The notes: generated from the letters alone by a model not told the origin. 64,000 bases of DNA from Acidobacteriota bacterium (GCA_017307505.1 JAFKEE010000049.1:41600-105599); one strand, 5' to 3'. Counted from the first letter of the stretch, positions 51,325-60,291 are shown. Program-made: numbers and translations.

Positions 51325-54300
51325 ATGCGTACGTCAAGATGGTGGATCGCGGCAATCGGAATGGTCCTGGCAACGAGCGCCTGGGGCCAGACTTTCGGGA
51401 AGGTTGTTGCGCTCGGAGGTGCTTCCGCCGACCTGGTACTCGATGAACCACGCGGCCTGTTGTACGTTGCGAACTTCACCGCGAACCGGGTTGACGTTGT
51501 TTCGGCGCAAACTGGCGAGCTGACGCGGTCGATCAATGTGGCTTCACAGCCGAGTTCGCTGTCGTTGTCGCCGGACGGACGCTACCTCGTGGTAGGGCAC
51601 TATGGCAATTTCACGACGCCGAGCACGCCGCGCAATGCGCTGTCGGTGATCGAGCTCGACTCGCGGGCGAAGCAGACCTTCGCACTGGCGGATCCGCCGT
51701 TTGGCGTGGCCTTTGGCATTGACGGCCAGGCGCTGGTGGTGACGAGCACGCAGTTCATCCTGTTTGATCCGGAGTTGGGCACCATGCGGGTGCTCGACAC
51801 GATCGCGGGTGTGACGGCGAAGACACTGCCCCAGCCGCCGGCGAATTATCCCACTGAGATTGTGGGCGCCTCGGTGCAGGCTTCCGGTGACGGCCTGGTG
51901 GTCCATGGCGTCACGGATACGATTTTGTTCACTTATGATGTCTCGACGCACACGGTGAAGTCGGGCGGCTATGTGGCGGTTCCGCCGCTGGGCCCCCGTG
52001 CCATCAGCGTTTCCCGGGACGGGTCCTATTATCTGGCCGGCTGGGCGATGTTCGACCAGATGAGCGTGACGAACCAGTTCGCAAACCCGAGAGGACTGCT
52101 CGACATCGGCTCGCATGCGATCGACTCCGACCGCGGCATCGTTTACGCCGAAGTGCCGGAGATGGTGACCACCACCAGCGACCCGGGCACCGGCTCAGGC
52201 AACTCCAATAACACGCCCGACAAGACTCTGCCGGCGCCGGTTCTGACGATTGTCGACGCCGACAACCTGGCCCTCCGCGAAAAGATCAAGCTGCCGGAGC
52301 ATCTGGCCGGGAAGGGCATCCTGTCCTCCGACGGTTCCACGATGTACGCCCTCTCGCAGAGCGGCGTGATGATTCTGCCGGTCGGCAATCTGGCAGGCAG
52401 CCCGCGAGTCGTGGCGGCCCAGGAAGATCTGGTGTTCCGCAACAGCTTCTGCAACCAGGGCGTGATCACCAAGGAACTCACGATCGTCGATCCCAGCGGC
52501 GGGCAGACGGACTTCTCGCTGACGTCTTCGACGGCCGGTGTCAGCATCTCCCCCAGCCGCGGCAAGACGCCGATGACGGTGAAGGTGGCCATTGACCCGA
52601 GCGCCTTCCAGAATCAGCGCGGCACGCTGGCGGCGACCATTACTGTGAAGTCGGCCACGGCCGTGAACATTCCCTCGACCGTCCGCCTGCTGATCAACCT
52701 GCAGGACCCCGACCAGCGCGGCACGTTCCAGAATGTGCCCGGCAAGCTGGTGGACATCCTGGCCGATCCGTTCCGCAACCGCTTCTTCGTACTGCGCCAG
52801 GACCTGAACCAGGTTCTCGTCTATGACGGCAGCAACTACACGCAGATCGCGACCCTGCGCACGGGCAATACGCCGACCTCGATGGCGCTGACGTTTGACC
52901 GCAAGCTGCTGATGGTCGGCAACGACAACTCGCAGTATGCGAACGTCTACGATCTCGAGACGCTGGAACAGCTGGCACCCATACGCTTCCCGTTCGGTCA
53001 CTATCCGCGCTCGATCGCGGCCTCGGCCAATGCGATCCTGGCGGCGACCCGCGTGGCCGGACCGAAGAACACGATCGACCGGATCGACCTGTTCAGCCGC
53101 ACCGCGACGGAACTGCCGACGCTGGGCGTCTATGACAACAACATCGCCCTGAACACGGCGCTGGTCGCCTCGGCGAACGGCAGCTCGATCATGGCGGCCA
53201 TGTCGGACGGCCATGTGCTGCTGTACAACGCGAACTCCGACGCCTTCACGGTATCGCGCCAGGACTTCACGTCGCTGAGCGGCGCATTCGCGGCGTCCAG
53301 CTTCAACCAGTTCGTGATCGGCACCACCCTGTTTAACGCTTCGCTGGTGCCTGTGGCCGAGTTTGATACCGCGGTGGGCAGCTCTTCCGGCTTCGCCTTC
53401 ATCGACCAGACCGGCTACCGCACGGGCGCGGCGAATTCGTCCAGCCCTGGCGTCATCCAGCGGGTGGATCTGGCGAGCGGCGTGGGCCGCAATTCCACGC
53501 GCATGGTGGAAGCGCCGGTGCTCGGTGTGACCGGCTCCGCCTTTACTCGTACCCTGGCCACTCTGCCGGACCGTTCCGCGCTGGTGAACCTGACCACGTC
53601 GGGCTTCACGATTCTGGCCTGGAACTATGATGCGGCCGCTGCGATTCCGCAGATCGACCGTGTCGTGAACGCGGCCGACAGGACCAGCGCCGTCGCTCCG
53701 GGCGGCCTGATCATTGTGCAGGGCAGCAACCTGAGCCCCACGAACCTGGCGACCAAGGAAGTTCCGCTGCCGACCGCTCTGGGCGAAAGCTGCCTGACGG
53801 TGAACGGCCTGTCGGTTCCGATGCTGATGGTTTCGCCCTCGCAGATCAACGCGCAGCTGCCCTTCCAGGCGGAAGGCAATGTGACGATGATCCTGCGGAC
53901 ACCGGGCGGCGTCAGCGACAACTACAATCTGACGGTGCTGCCGACGGCGCCGAGCGTGTTCCGCACGACCCTGGCGGCGGATTATGAGGTGCCCACCGTG
54001 GTTCGTTCCTCGAACGGCGAAGTGGTGACCCCCTCGAACCCGATCCGCAGCAATGACGAGCTGGTGATCTACCTCACCGGCATGGGCATCACGAATCCCG
54101 AGATTCCGGCAGGTACGCCGGCTCCGGCCGAGGCGCCTGTCGTCCTGACCGACCCGACGGTGACGATCAACGGCTATCGCCTGCCGGTGATCGCCTCCCA
54201 ACTGGTCTCCGGCCAGGTGGGTGTGTACGAGATCAAAGTGATGGTGCCGTTCAAGGTGCCCAAGGGCATGAACCAGACCATGCAAATCCAGCAGGGTGGG

Positions 54301-54336
54301 TATTCCAGCTCCGTCAACGTCCGAGTGATTGACTAG
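51325..54336 (+). CDS. Secreted beta-propeller protein with TIGR03437-type C-terminal domain
   Basis: 1003 residues from ATG 51325, behind GAGGGAG. A signal peptide (WWIAAIGMVLATSAWG) is followed by YVTN/SMP-30-like propeller repeats (RGLLYVANFTANRVDVVSA, LSLSPDGRYLVVGH, YAALSQ-type segments). An immunoglobulin-like region lies near 370-460, and a second propeller follows to about 760. The C-terminal 225 residues match the Solibacter-type domain: VNAADRTSAVAPGGLIIVQG, MLMVSPSQINAQLPF, ELVIYLTGMGITNP, VYEIKVMVP. Such proteins are abundant in Bryobacterales and probably sit at the cell surface. Partner or ligand unknown. Confidence 0.92.
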   Translation: MRTSRWWIAAIGMVLATSAWGQTFGKVVALGGASADLVLDEPRGLLYVANFTANRVDVVSAQTGELTRSINVASQPSSLSLSPDGRYLVVGHYGNFTTPSTPRNALSVIELDSRAKQTFALADPPFGVAFGIDGQALVVTSTQFILFDPELGTMRVLDTIAGVTAKTLPQPPANYPTEIVGASVQASGDGLVVHGVTDTILFTYDVSTHTVKSGGYVAVPPLGPRAISVSRDGSYYLAGWAMFDQMSVTNQFANPRGLLDIGSHAIDSDRGIVYAEVPEMVTTTSDPGTGSGNSNNTPDKTLPAPVLTIVDADNLALREKIKLPEHLAGKGILSSDGSTMYALSQSGVMILPVGNLAGSPRVVAAQEDLVFRNSFCNQGVITKELTIVDPSGGQTDFSLTSSTAGVSISPSRGKTPMTVKVAIDPSAFQNQRGTLAATITVKSATAVNIPSTVRLLINLQDPDQRGTFQNVPGKLVDILADPFRNRFFVLRQDLNQVLVYDGSNYTQIATLRTGNTPTSMALTFDRKLLMVGNDNSQYANVYDLETLEQLAPIRFPFGHYPRSIAASANAILAATRVAGPKNTIDRIDLFSRTATELPTLGVYDNNIALNTALVASANGSSIMAAMSDGHVLLYNANSDAFTVSRQDFTSLSGAFAASSFNQFVIGTTLFNASLVPVAEFDTAVGSSSGFAFIDQTGYRTGAANSSSPGVIQRVDLASGVGRNSTRMVEAPVLGVTGSAFTRTLATLPDRSALVNLTTSGFTILAWNYDAAAAIPQIDRVVNAADRTSAVAPGGLIIVQGSNLSPTNLATKEVPLPTALGESCLTVNGLSVPMLMVSPSQINAQLPFQAEGNVTMILRTPGGVSDNYNLTVLPTAPSVFRTTLAADYEVPTVVRSSNGEVVTPSNPIRSNDELVIYLTGMGITNPEIPAGTPAPAEAPVVLTDPTVTINGYRLPVIASQLVSGQVGVYEIKVMVPFKVPKGMNQTMQIQQGGYSSSVNVRVID

Positions 54337-54342
54337 ACCGGT

Positions 54343-54372
54343 GGCAGTGGAGTGGATGGCCGCTCCACTGCC
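54343..54372 (+). terminator. Hairpin terminator after the propeller gene
   Basis: GGCAGTGGAG and CTCCACTGCC form a perfect 10-bp stem with a 10-base loop, starting six bases after the stop codon. It is followed by GTTTCC, a weak U-tract. Confidence 0.6.
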
Positions 54373-54462
54373 GTTTCCGCCAGGATTTCGGCCAGGCTCC
54401 ACTGCGGGTGAAGGGTCTGGCCCGCATCAACACAAAACAAAAAAAGAAAAAGCAGGATCGCT

Positions 54463-55113
54463 ATGTTTCGTTCCAGGATCGTTTCGCTGATGATCGCCGC
54501 GGGCATGATTTCAACAATGTCGTCAGTGGCATACGGACAACGCTGGGAAGTCGGCGCAGGTGGCGGCGCCTCGTTCTACAACTCGAAAACGCTGACCACG
54601 CCGTCGGGCGACATCAGCGCCAAGTTCAAACCCGGATACAACTTCAGCGGCTACCTCGGCCAGATCGGCGGCCGGTTGGGCGGCGAAATCCGGTACTCGT
54701 ACATGTCGAATCAGATGGAGCTGGCAGGCCTGGGTAAGAGCTACACCATGGGCGGCCGTTCCCAGGCGATTCACTACGACGTGCACATCTATACCAATAA
54801 GAACAAGGAAGCCAAGATCCGGCCGTACTTCCTGGTGGGCGGCGGCATGAAGCAGTTCACCGGCACCGGTTCGGCCGTGGCGTTGCAGCCCCTGGGCAAC
54901 CTGGCCGTGCTGACGAATACCAGCCAGTGGAAGCCCCTGGTGACGGCCGGCGGCGGCGTCCGCGTTGCGCTGAGCCCTCACATGCAGCTGCGCGGCGAAG
55001 TTCGCGGCTACTTCAACGAGATGCCCACGGACGTCATCACGCCGGTTACCGGCAGCCTGGGCGGCTGGCTCTTCAACATCGTCCCGACGGTTTCCCTCAG
55101 CTACGTCTGGTAG
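54463..55113 (+). CDS. Small outer-membrane beta-barrel protein
   Basis: 216 residues with a signal peptide cut near VAYGQ. Alternating polar/hydrophobic strands make an OmpA/OmpW-like eight-strand barrel likely (WEVGAGGGASFYNS, GGRLGGEIRYSYMSN, AIHYDVHIYTN, IRPYFLVGGGMK, VTAGGGVRVALS, QLRGEVRGYFNE). The last residues, TVSLSYVW, end in an aromatic residue as required for BAM recognition. Barrel type and ligand are unknown. Hairpins lie before the gene and after it (55165-55195), so it is probably a single unit. Confidence 0.85.
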   Translation: MFRSRIVSLMIAAGMISTMSSVAYGQRWEVGAGGGASFYNSKTLTTPSGDISAKFKPGYNFSGYLGQIGGRLGGEIRYSYMSNQMELAGLGKSYTMGGRSQAIHYDVHIYTNKNKEAKIRPYFLVGGGMKQFTGTGSAVALQPLGNLAVLTNTSQWKPLVTAGGGVRVALSPHMQLRGEVRGYFNEMPTDVITPVTGSLGGWLFNIVPTVSLSYVW

Positions 55114-55164
55114 GTGCTGCCTGGCGCCAGCCGGGTAAACCTCCCTTAGAACTTGTGCGACTTT

Positions 55165-55195
55165 GGCCGGATCGTGTTCCGCACGCGATCCGGCC
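55165..55195 (+). terminator. Strong 10-bp hairpin between barrel gene and decaheme gene
   Basis: GGCCGGATCG and CGATCCGGCC enclose an 11-base loop, followed by TTGTCTATT. It fits a terminator for the barrel gene, but it also lies only 19 bases before the decaheme ATG, right in front of its ribosome site (GAGG at 55205), so it may control that gene. Confidence 0.65.
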
Positions 55196-55213
55196 TTGTC
55201 TATTGAGGTAGGC

Positions 55214-56146
55214 ATGGCGGGTACACGTTGGTGGATCAGGCTGCTGGCGGCAGCGGCACAGGTTTTTATCGGGATGGCGACCACCCTCGCCGCCGCGGAG
55301 TATGTCGGCAGCGCGGCCTGCCGGACGTGCCATCCGGCGATCACAGTCGATTTCCCCCGGAATCCCCACTACAAGACCATCTCCAGCGGCAAGGAGCCTC
55401 CTGAAAAGACAGGCTGTGAAGGATGTCACGGGCCGGGCAGCGAGCATGTGGCGGCGAAAGGTGACAAGTCCAAGATCGCGGCCTTTTCGCTGATGCAGCC
55501 GAAGCAGGTGCTGGACAACTGCCTGCGCTGCCACGCCGAGAGCCTGGGCCGGGCGAACATCCGGCGGTCTTCCCATTCACTGGCCTCGGTGGCCTGCAAT
55601 TCCTGCCACTCTATTCACAAATCGAAAACACCGAAAGCGCTGCTGGCCAAGGAGCAGCGCGAGGTGTGCTACGGCTGCCACGGTAATGTGCGCGCCCAGT
55701 TCTCACAGCCGTTCAAGCACCGGGTGAACGAGGGGTTCATGAACTGTACGGATTGCCACAATCCGCACGGAACCAACACCCCCACCTGGAGCATGGGCGC
55801 CCGGCCGCGGATGGTGGATACAGCCCTGAACAATGAGGAGCCCTGCCTGAAGTGTCACACGGACAAGCGCGGGCCGTTCGCCTTTGAGCATCCGGCCGTG
55901 CGCGTGGAGGGCTGCGCGTCGTGCCACGTGCCGCACGGCTCTGCGAACGCGCGCATGCTGAAACGCCCGGTGGTCTTTACGGTCTGCCTGGAGTGCCATA
56001 ACGGAGCGGGTTCGTTTGGACGCGACGCCGACGGGGTCCAACTGACGCCGCCGACACACAATATGGCCGATCCGCGATTCCGGAACTGTACCACCTGCCA
56101 CATTCGAATTCACGGCTCGAACGCCGACTCGAGGTTCCTGCGATGA
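55214..56146 (+). CDS. DmsE/MtrA-type decaheme c-type cytochrome
   Basis: 310 residues from ATG 55214 (GAGG six bases upstream). A signal peptide (RLLAAAAQVFIGMATTLAAA) is followed by exactly ten C-x-x-C-H heme sites: CRTCH, CEGCH, CLRCH, CNSCH, CYGCH, CTDCH, CLKCH, CASCH, CLECH, CTTCH. This count and size match the DmsE/MtrA family, a periplasmic heme wire that threads into an MtrB-type barrel. The MtrB-like gene follows with a four-base ATGA overlap. The pair should carry electrons across the outer membrane. No outer-surface cytochrome or quinol oxidase of the CymA type is in the window, so the direction of flow and acceptor are open. Confidence 0.93.
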   Translation: MAGTRWWIRLLAAAAQVFIGMATTLAAAEYVGSAACRTCHPAITVDFPRNPHYKTISSGKEPPEKTGCEGCHGPGSEHVAAKGDKSKIAAFSLMQPKQVLDNCLRCHAESLGRANIRRSSHSLASVACNSCHSIHKSKTPKALLAKEQREVCYGCHGNVRAQFSQPFKHRVNEGFMNCTDCHNPHGTNTPTWSMGARPRMVDTALNNEEPCLKCHTDKRGPFAFEHPAVRVEGCASCHVPHGSANARMLKRPVVFTVCLECHNGAGSFGRDADGVQLTPPTHNMADPRFRNCTTCHIRIHGSNADSRFLR

Positions 56147-58116
56147 GAATTCGGCTACTGGGCGTGCTTATTGGCTGCGGCTGTCTTCTTTCGGCGCAGC
56201 CGCCTGTTGCTCCGACCGAGGAAAAGGTGGGGGAAGCGCGCGGCGAGAACTACGGCAACTACAATCTGGTGCAGTCGTGGGAGCTGGGGTACCGGTTTCG
56301 CGACGTGGATGGGAATCTCGACAAGTACCGCAGCGACGTGAACTACGGCAATGGGATCCGGCTGCTGGGCAGCCGTCTGGCCCTGCGCTCGCGCGATGGG
56401 CACGGCAGCTGGCTGGACGAGCTCATCATTTCCACCCAGGGGCTGGGCAACGATCCCTATCAGTTCGCGAACCTCCGCATCTCGAAGAACGGCCTCTACC
56501 GCTACGACCTGGTGTGGCGTTCCAACGAGTACTTCAATCCGGCGCTGGCGGTCTCCAACGGGCAGCACGCCCTCAACACCAGCCGCCAGATGCAGGATCA
56601 CGATTTTACCCTCTTCCCGCAAGGCAAGGTACGGTTCTTCCTGGGTTTCAGCCGCAACCTGCAGGAGGGCGCGGCGCTGACCACGGTGAATGTGTTCGAC
56701 GTCCGCGGCGATGAGTTTCCGTTGTTCGCGCAGGTCCACCGCCGGCAGAATGAGTTCCGCTACGGCAACGAGATGAAGCTGTTCGGCATCAAGGTGAACT
56801 GGATGCAGTCGTGGGAGCTCTACCGGGAGGAGATGCCCATCTCGCTGGGCGGACCCTCGGCCGGCAACAATCCGGCGGATCGCACCACCCTCGGGGGCTT
56901 TCTGCGGAACGGCCCCTACAAGGGCTCCACGCCCTCCTTCCGCCTGAACCTCTTCCGGGAAAAGGGCGAGCATTGGGCGGTGAACGGGCGGTTCTCCTGG
57001 TCGGGCGGCGATCGCAATTTCGCTCTGGATGAGACGGCGCTGGGCACCGACCGCTTTGGCGGGGCGCGCAACCGGCAGGTGCTGGTCGCCGGCAACGCCC
57101 GGCGGCCCGTGGTCACCGGGAACCTGACGCTCAGCCTGTTTCCAACTTCCAAGCTGACCATCACGAACCACACCGGCTTCCATTCCACGCGCATGGAAGG
57201 CGACTCGACCTACGTAGAGCTGGAGAATGCCACGCTCACGACGAACTACGTCAATTTCGACTACCTGGGGATCCGCAACATCACCAATGCGACGGACGCC
57301 CAGTTCCAGGCGAGGCCCTGGATCACCTTCCGCGGCGGGTATCAGTACTCCAACCGGCAGATCCGCAGTGTGCAGCAGGTGACACTGGAGAACGTGCCGT
57401 TCGCGGTGCGCACCGAGCAGACGAACACGCTGAATGCCGGCGTGGCCGGGGTGCGTCTGAAGCCGTGGAAGCCGTTCACCGTGGCGGTGGATGGCGAACT
57501 GGGGCGGCAGGACCGGCCGTTTTATCCCACCTCCGAGAAGAACTATCACGCCGTCTCGGCGCGGGCGCTGTGGCGGCAGGGGCCGCTGATGCTGTCGGCG
57601 CTGGCCCGGTCGTACACGAACAACAACTCGACGTCCCTGTTCGCGCACAGCGCCAGGACGCGGCAGTATTCCTTCGATGGCTCCTGGACGCCGCGCGACT
57701 GGTTCTCGGTGGACGCGGGTTATGCGAAGATCCACTCCTACACAGCAACCGGCCTGGCTTACTTCCTGGCTTCGGCACTCGTCACGGGCGACCAGTCGCT
57801 GTTCCTCAGCAACCTGCACACGGGACACCTGGGTGCGCACTTCTCCATCAAGAGCCGGGTGGATCTGTATGCCGGGCTCAGCCTGACACGGGACGCCGGC
57901 GGCAACCCGCAAGGCGGGTCGACCCTGGCCCTGCTGCGTTCCGTTCAAACGTTCCCCATGGACTTTGATGCCCCTCTGGCGCGTATCTCAGTGAAGTTGC
58001 ACCCCAAGCTTCGGTGGAACGCCGGGTATCAGTATTACCGCTATCGGGAAGATCTGCTCCCCCTGCAGAATTACCGCGCAAACACAGGCTATACCAGCGT
58101 ATTATGGACTTTCTAG
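56143..58116 (+). CDS. MtrB/PioB-type outer-membrane porin
   Basis: 657 residues. A signal peptide (RLLGVLIGCGCLLSAQ) is followed by a long series of amphipathic strands with regular aromatic girdles (LVQSWELGYRFRDVDGN, FRYGNEMKLFGIKVNWMQSW, KFTVAVDGELGRQ-type segments) and a C-terminal strand ending in VLWTF. Length is close to MtrB-type barrels of about 650-700 residues. The cysteine pair that many MtrB proteins carry in the mature N-terminus is not seen; the only cysteines are in the leader. It sheathes the decaheme cytochrome encoded just upstream (family knowledge). Confidence 0.88.
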   Translation: MRIRLLGVLIGCGCLLSAQPPVAPTEEKVGEARGENYGNYNLVQSWELGYRFRDVDGNLDKYRSDVNYGNGIRLLGSRLALRSRDGHGSWLDELIISTQGLGNDPYQFANLRISKNGLYRYDLVWRSNEYFNPALAVSNGQHALNTSRQMQDHDFTLFPQGKVRFFLGFSRNLQEGAALTTVNVFDVRGDEFPLFAQVHRRQNEFRYGNEMKLFGIKVNWMQSWELYREEMPISLGGPSAGNNPADRTTLGGFLRNGPYKGSTPSFRLNLFREKGEHWAVNGRFSWSGGDRNFALDETALGTDRFGGARNRQVLVAGNARRPVVTGNLTLSLFPTSKLTITNHTGFHSTRMEGDSTYVELENATLTTNYVNFDYLGIRNITNATDAQFQARPWITFRGGYQYSNRQIRSVQQVTLENVPFAVRTEQTNTLNAGVAGVRLKPWKPFTVAVDGELGRQDRPFYPTSEKNYHAVSARALWRQGPLMLSALARSYTNNNSTSLFAHSARTRQYSFDGSWTPRDWFSVDAGYAKIHSYTATGLAYFLASALVTGDQSLFLSNLHTGHLGAHFSIKSRVDLYAGLSLTRDAGGNPQGGSTLALLRSVQTFPMDFDAPLARISVKLHPKLRWNAGYQYYRYREDLLPLQNYRANTGYTSVLWTF

Positions 58117-58123
58117 CTGGTAT

Positions 58124-58140
58124 GGGTTGGGTTGGGTTGG
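58124..58140 (+). repeat. GGGTT short tandem repeat
   Basis: GGGTTGGGTTGGGTTGG, three and a half units, lies between the MtrB-type gene and the small membrane protein. It could provide the ribosome site of the latter and could fold into a G-quadruplex. Confidence 0.7.
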
Positions 58141-58143
58141 CGT

Positions 58144-58452
58144 ATGGGGAACATCGGGCTTCTCACGACATTTGGGCTATTGATGGGGGCAATCTGGATC
58201 GGCTTAAGCCGGTTCAGCATGCGCCTGGAAAACAGCTGGCCGCTGTTGTTCTACCTCGTGCTGGTGCTGTACCTGAACTCTTACGACCAGGTGCTGAATC
58301 CCTATGTGGTCTACGTCGCCGTGGTGTGCGCGCTATTCGTCCGCTTCGAGTTCATGAACGAACGCGTGGTCTTCTTCACCCGTGTGATTGAAGTGGCCGC
58401 CCTGGCCCACATCGGCTACAGCCTGCTGACCACCCTGCTCAAGGCGTTCTAA
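58144..58452 (+). CDS. Small membrane protein, unknown function
   Basis: 102 residues from ATG 58144; TTG 58132 would add four residues. Three hydrophobic helices are seen: IGLLTTFGLLMGAIWIGL, WPLLFYLVLVLYL, and YVVYVAVVCALFV, with a fourth weak one at the C-terminus (HIGYSLLTTLLKA). It lies 27 bases after the MtrB-type gene on the same strand and may belong to that operon. It has no heme or metal motif, so it is not an obvious quinol oxidase. Its role in electron transfer is untested. Confidence 0.7.
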   Translation: MGNIGLLTTFGLLMGAIWIGLSRFSMRLENSWPLLFYLVLVLYLNSYDQVLNPYVVYVAVVCALFVRFEFMNERVVFFTRVIEVAALAHIGYSLLTTLLKAF

Positions 58453-58457
58453 GACGC

Positions 58458-58826
58458 CTATTTTTCGACGGGCAGGGAACGCTCCGTCCAGCCGCGCCAG
58501 CCGCCATCCATCGAAATGCAATTGGTGTAGCCCATCTTCTGGAGGTTGTCGGCCGCCAGGGCGCTCCGGTAGCCGCCGCCACAGTAAAGCACCAGTGTCG
58601 TGGAGGTGTCCGGCACTTTGCCTTCGATGTCGCGCTCGATGATGCCCTTGCTCAGGTGGAGGGCACCGGGAATATGCCCGGCGGCCCACTCGCTCTGCTC
58701 GCGGGTGTCGATGAGGATGTGCGGCGTGCCTGCCTGCTGCATTTCGAGGTAGGCGGGGATGTCGATCTCCCGGACGCGGGATTTCGCGTCGTTCACGATG
58801 GCAAGAAATCCAGGGGCGTGCTGCAT
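58458..58826 (-). CDS. Single-domain rhodanese-like protein
   Basis: 122 residues. A rhodanese fold with IDTREQSEWAAGHIPGALHL and the active-site loop LYCGGGYRSALAA, whose Cys can carry a persulfide. The C-terminal MDGGWRGWTE motif is typical of thiosulfate sulfurtransferases of the GlpE/PspE kind. No signal peptide, so cytoplasmic. It converges on the small membrane protein (five-base gap between ends) and lies 12 bases downstream of murQ on the same strand, so it may be part of a murQ-rhodanese unit. Sulfur donor and acceptor are unknown. Confidence 0.9.
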   Translation of the reverse strand: MQHAPGFLAIVNDAKSRVREIDIPAYLEMQQAGTPHILIDTREQSEWAAGHIPGALHLSKGIIERDIEGKVPDTSTTLVLYCGGGYRSALAADNLQKMGYTNCISMDGGWRGWTERSLPVEK

Positions 58827-58838
58827 GACTCCCCGATT

Positions 58839-59753
58839 CTAACTGATTGCTTCGCGGACTCGCCCGCCGCTGGCCTTCAGCTTCTCCACCGCCTGCTCGC
58901 GCGACAGGCCCAGTTTGCCCATGACAATCGCCAGACGAACATCGCGGCCTGACGCGGTCAGGGCCGCGGAGGCCGCTTCCCGATCCAGACCGCTGATTGC
59001 CATGACGATGCGGATGGCGCGGTCCTGCAGTTTCTCGTTCGTCGGCTGGACGTTCACCATCAGGTTCGAATAAACGTACCCCAGCTTCACCATGGCTCCG
59101 GTGGAGAGCATGTTCAGCACGAGTTTGGTGGCCGTGCCTGCCTTCAGGCGGGTGGAACCGGTGACGACCTCGGGTCCCGACAGCACTTCGATGGGGATCT
59201 TTGCTGCCGCGCCGATGGCGGAATTGGGTGAGCAGGCAATGGCGATGGTCACGGCGCCGAGTTCGTTGGCCAGGGCCATCGCGCCCAGAACATAGGGGGT
59301 GCGGCCGCTGGCGGCGATGCCTACCAGGACGTCGGCGGCGGTGAAGCCGTGAGCCTGGAGATCGGCCCGGCCGGACGCGGCGGAATCCTCGCTGCCTTCC
59401 ACGGCGTTGCGCAGGGCGGTGTCGCCCCCGGCGATCAGGCCGACCACCAGTCCGGGGGGAACATTGAAGGTGGGCGGACATTCGGAGGCGTCCAGCACGC
59501 CCAGCCGTCCGCTGGTTCCCGCGCCGATGTAGAAGAGCCGGCCGCCCGCCCGGATGGCGCCGGCGATGGCGTCGACGGCCTGGGCGATGCGGGGCAGTTC
59601 CTGTTCGACGGCGAGGGCCACCCGCTGGTCTTCCCGGTTGAAGACGGCCAGCATCCCGGTGGTCGAAAGGGTGTCGAGACCGGCCGAGGCGGGGTTGATC
59701 TGCTCGGTCATGAGGTGGCCGAGATCGAGGCCGGGCTGGGGCGGAGAGGGCAT
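58839..59753 (-). CDS. murQ: N-acetylmuramic acid 6-phosphate etherase
   Basis: 304 residues. MurQ cleaves the lactyl ether of MurNAc-6-phosphate to GlcNAc-6-phosphate and lactate in peptidoglycan recycling. The SIS domain and catalytic loops are clear: GRLFYIGAGTSGRLGVLDASE with the catalytic Glu, PTFNVPP, GGDTALRNAVEGSEDS, and GTATKLVLNMLSTGAMVKLG. The C-terminal UBA-like helices end the protein. Cytoplasmic. It sits behind the ErpA-type gene but a strong terminator lies between, so it needs its own promoter. No MurNAc transporter is adjacent. Confidence 0.96.
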   Translation of the reverse strand: MPSPPQPGLDLGHLMTEQINPASAGLDTLSTTGMLAVFNREDQRVALAVEQELPRIAQAVDAIAGAIRAGGRLFYIGAGTSGRLGVLDASECPPTFNVPPGLVVGLIAGGDTALRNAVEGSEDSAASGRADLQAHGFTAADVLVGIAASGRTPYVLGAMALANELGAVTIAIACSPNSAIGAAAKIPIEVLSGPEVVTGSTRLKAGTATKLVLNMLSTGAMVKLGYVYSNLMVNVQPTNEKLQDRAIRIVMAISGLDREAASAALTASGRDVRLAIVMGKLGLSREQAVEKLKASGGRVREAIS

Positions 59754-59782
59754 TGAAACACTCCTGGACTTCGCTGGACGCG

Positions 59783-59823
59783 AAAAAAGGGCGTACAGAA
59801 CCTGTCAGGTCCTGCACGCCCTT
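59783..59823 (-). terminator. Rho-independent terminator of the erpA-type gene
   Basis: On the minus strand a 12-bp stem with one G-U pair (59823-59812 with 59798-59787) is followed directly by a run of six T (59788-59783). This is the clearest intrinsic terminator in the window. Confidence 0.88.
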
Positions 59824-59856
59824 GGATTCTACACGGGAACGGCCCGCCGCGCCTGG

Positions 59857-60180
59857 TTAGACGCTGAAGCTGGAGCCGCAGCCACAGGTGGACTTCACCT
59901 GCGGATTGTTGAACTTAAAGCCTGAACCTTCCAGGGTTTCGACGTAGTCGACTTCGGCGCCGTCCAGGTAGAGCATGCTGGCCTGGTCGACGAACACCTT
60001 CAGGTCGCCGTACTTGTAAGTCTTGTCGAGCATGCCGGGGGCGTTCTCGAAGGCCATCGAATAGCTGAAGCCCGAGCAACCGCCGCCGACCACCGAGATG
60101 CGCAGCCCTTCAGGCTTCGGTTCCTGCGCGTCGAGGATTTCCTTCACCTTACCGACTGCCGTCTGGGTCAATGTAATCAT
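59857..60180 (-). CDS. erpA: A-type iron-sulfur carrier (ErpA/IscA/SufA)
   Basis: 107 residues from ATG 60180, behind GGAGG twelve bases upstream; the longer frame to 60456 has no support. The HesB fold and the three conserved cysteines are present: VVGGGCSGFSY and the C-terminal STCGCGSS. It passes Fe-S clusters to apoproteins in the cytoplasm. ErpA, IscA and SufA cannot be separated by sequence alone here; no isc or suf genes are adjacent, which favours ErpA. It is a single-gene unit with promoter (60250-60277) and terminator. It is divergent from the sigma factor. Confidence 0.92.
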   Translation of the reverse strand: MITLTQTAVGKVKEILDAQEPKPEGLRISVVGGGCSGFSYSMAFENAPGMLDKTYKYGDLKVFVDQASMLYLDGAEVDYVETLEGSGFKFNNPQVKSTCGCGSSFSV

Positions 60181-60249
60181 TGCGTTAGTCGACCTCCTAC
60201 TGTTTAGTCCGGAATCCTCATGATAGCACGGGAGCCGGAGGACATTTTC

Positions 60250-60277
60250 ATTATAGAAGATGCCGCCGGCGAGCCAA
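60250..60277 (-). promoter_or_regulatory. Sigma-70 promoter of the erpA-type gene
   Basis: On the minus strand TTGGCT (60277-60272), a 16-base spacer and a perfect TATAAT (60255-60250) precede the gene by about 70 bases. Confidence 0.6.
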
Positions 60278-60291
60278 AGGGTGCGTGGATC

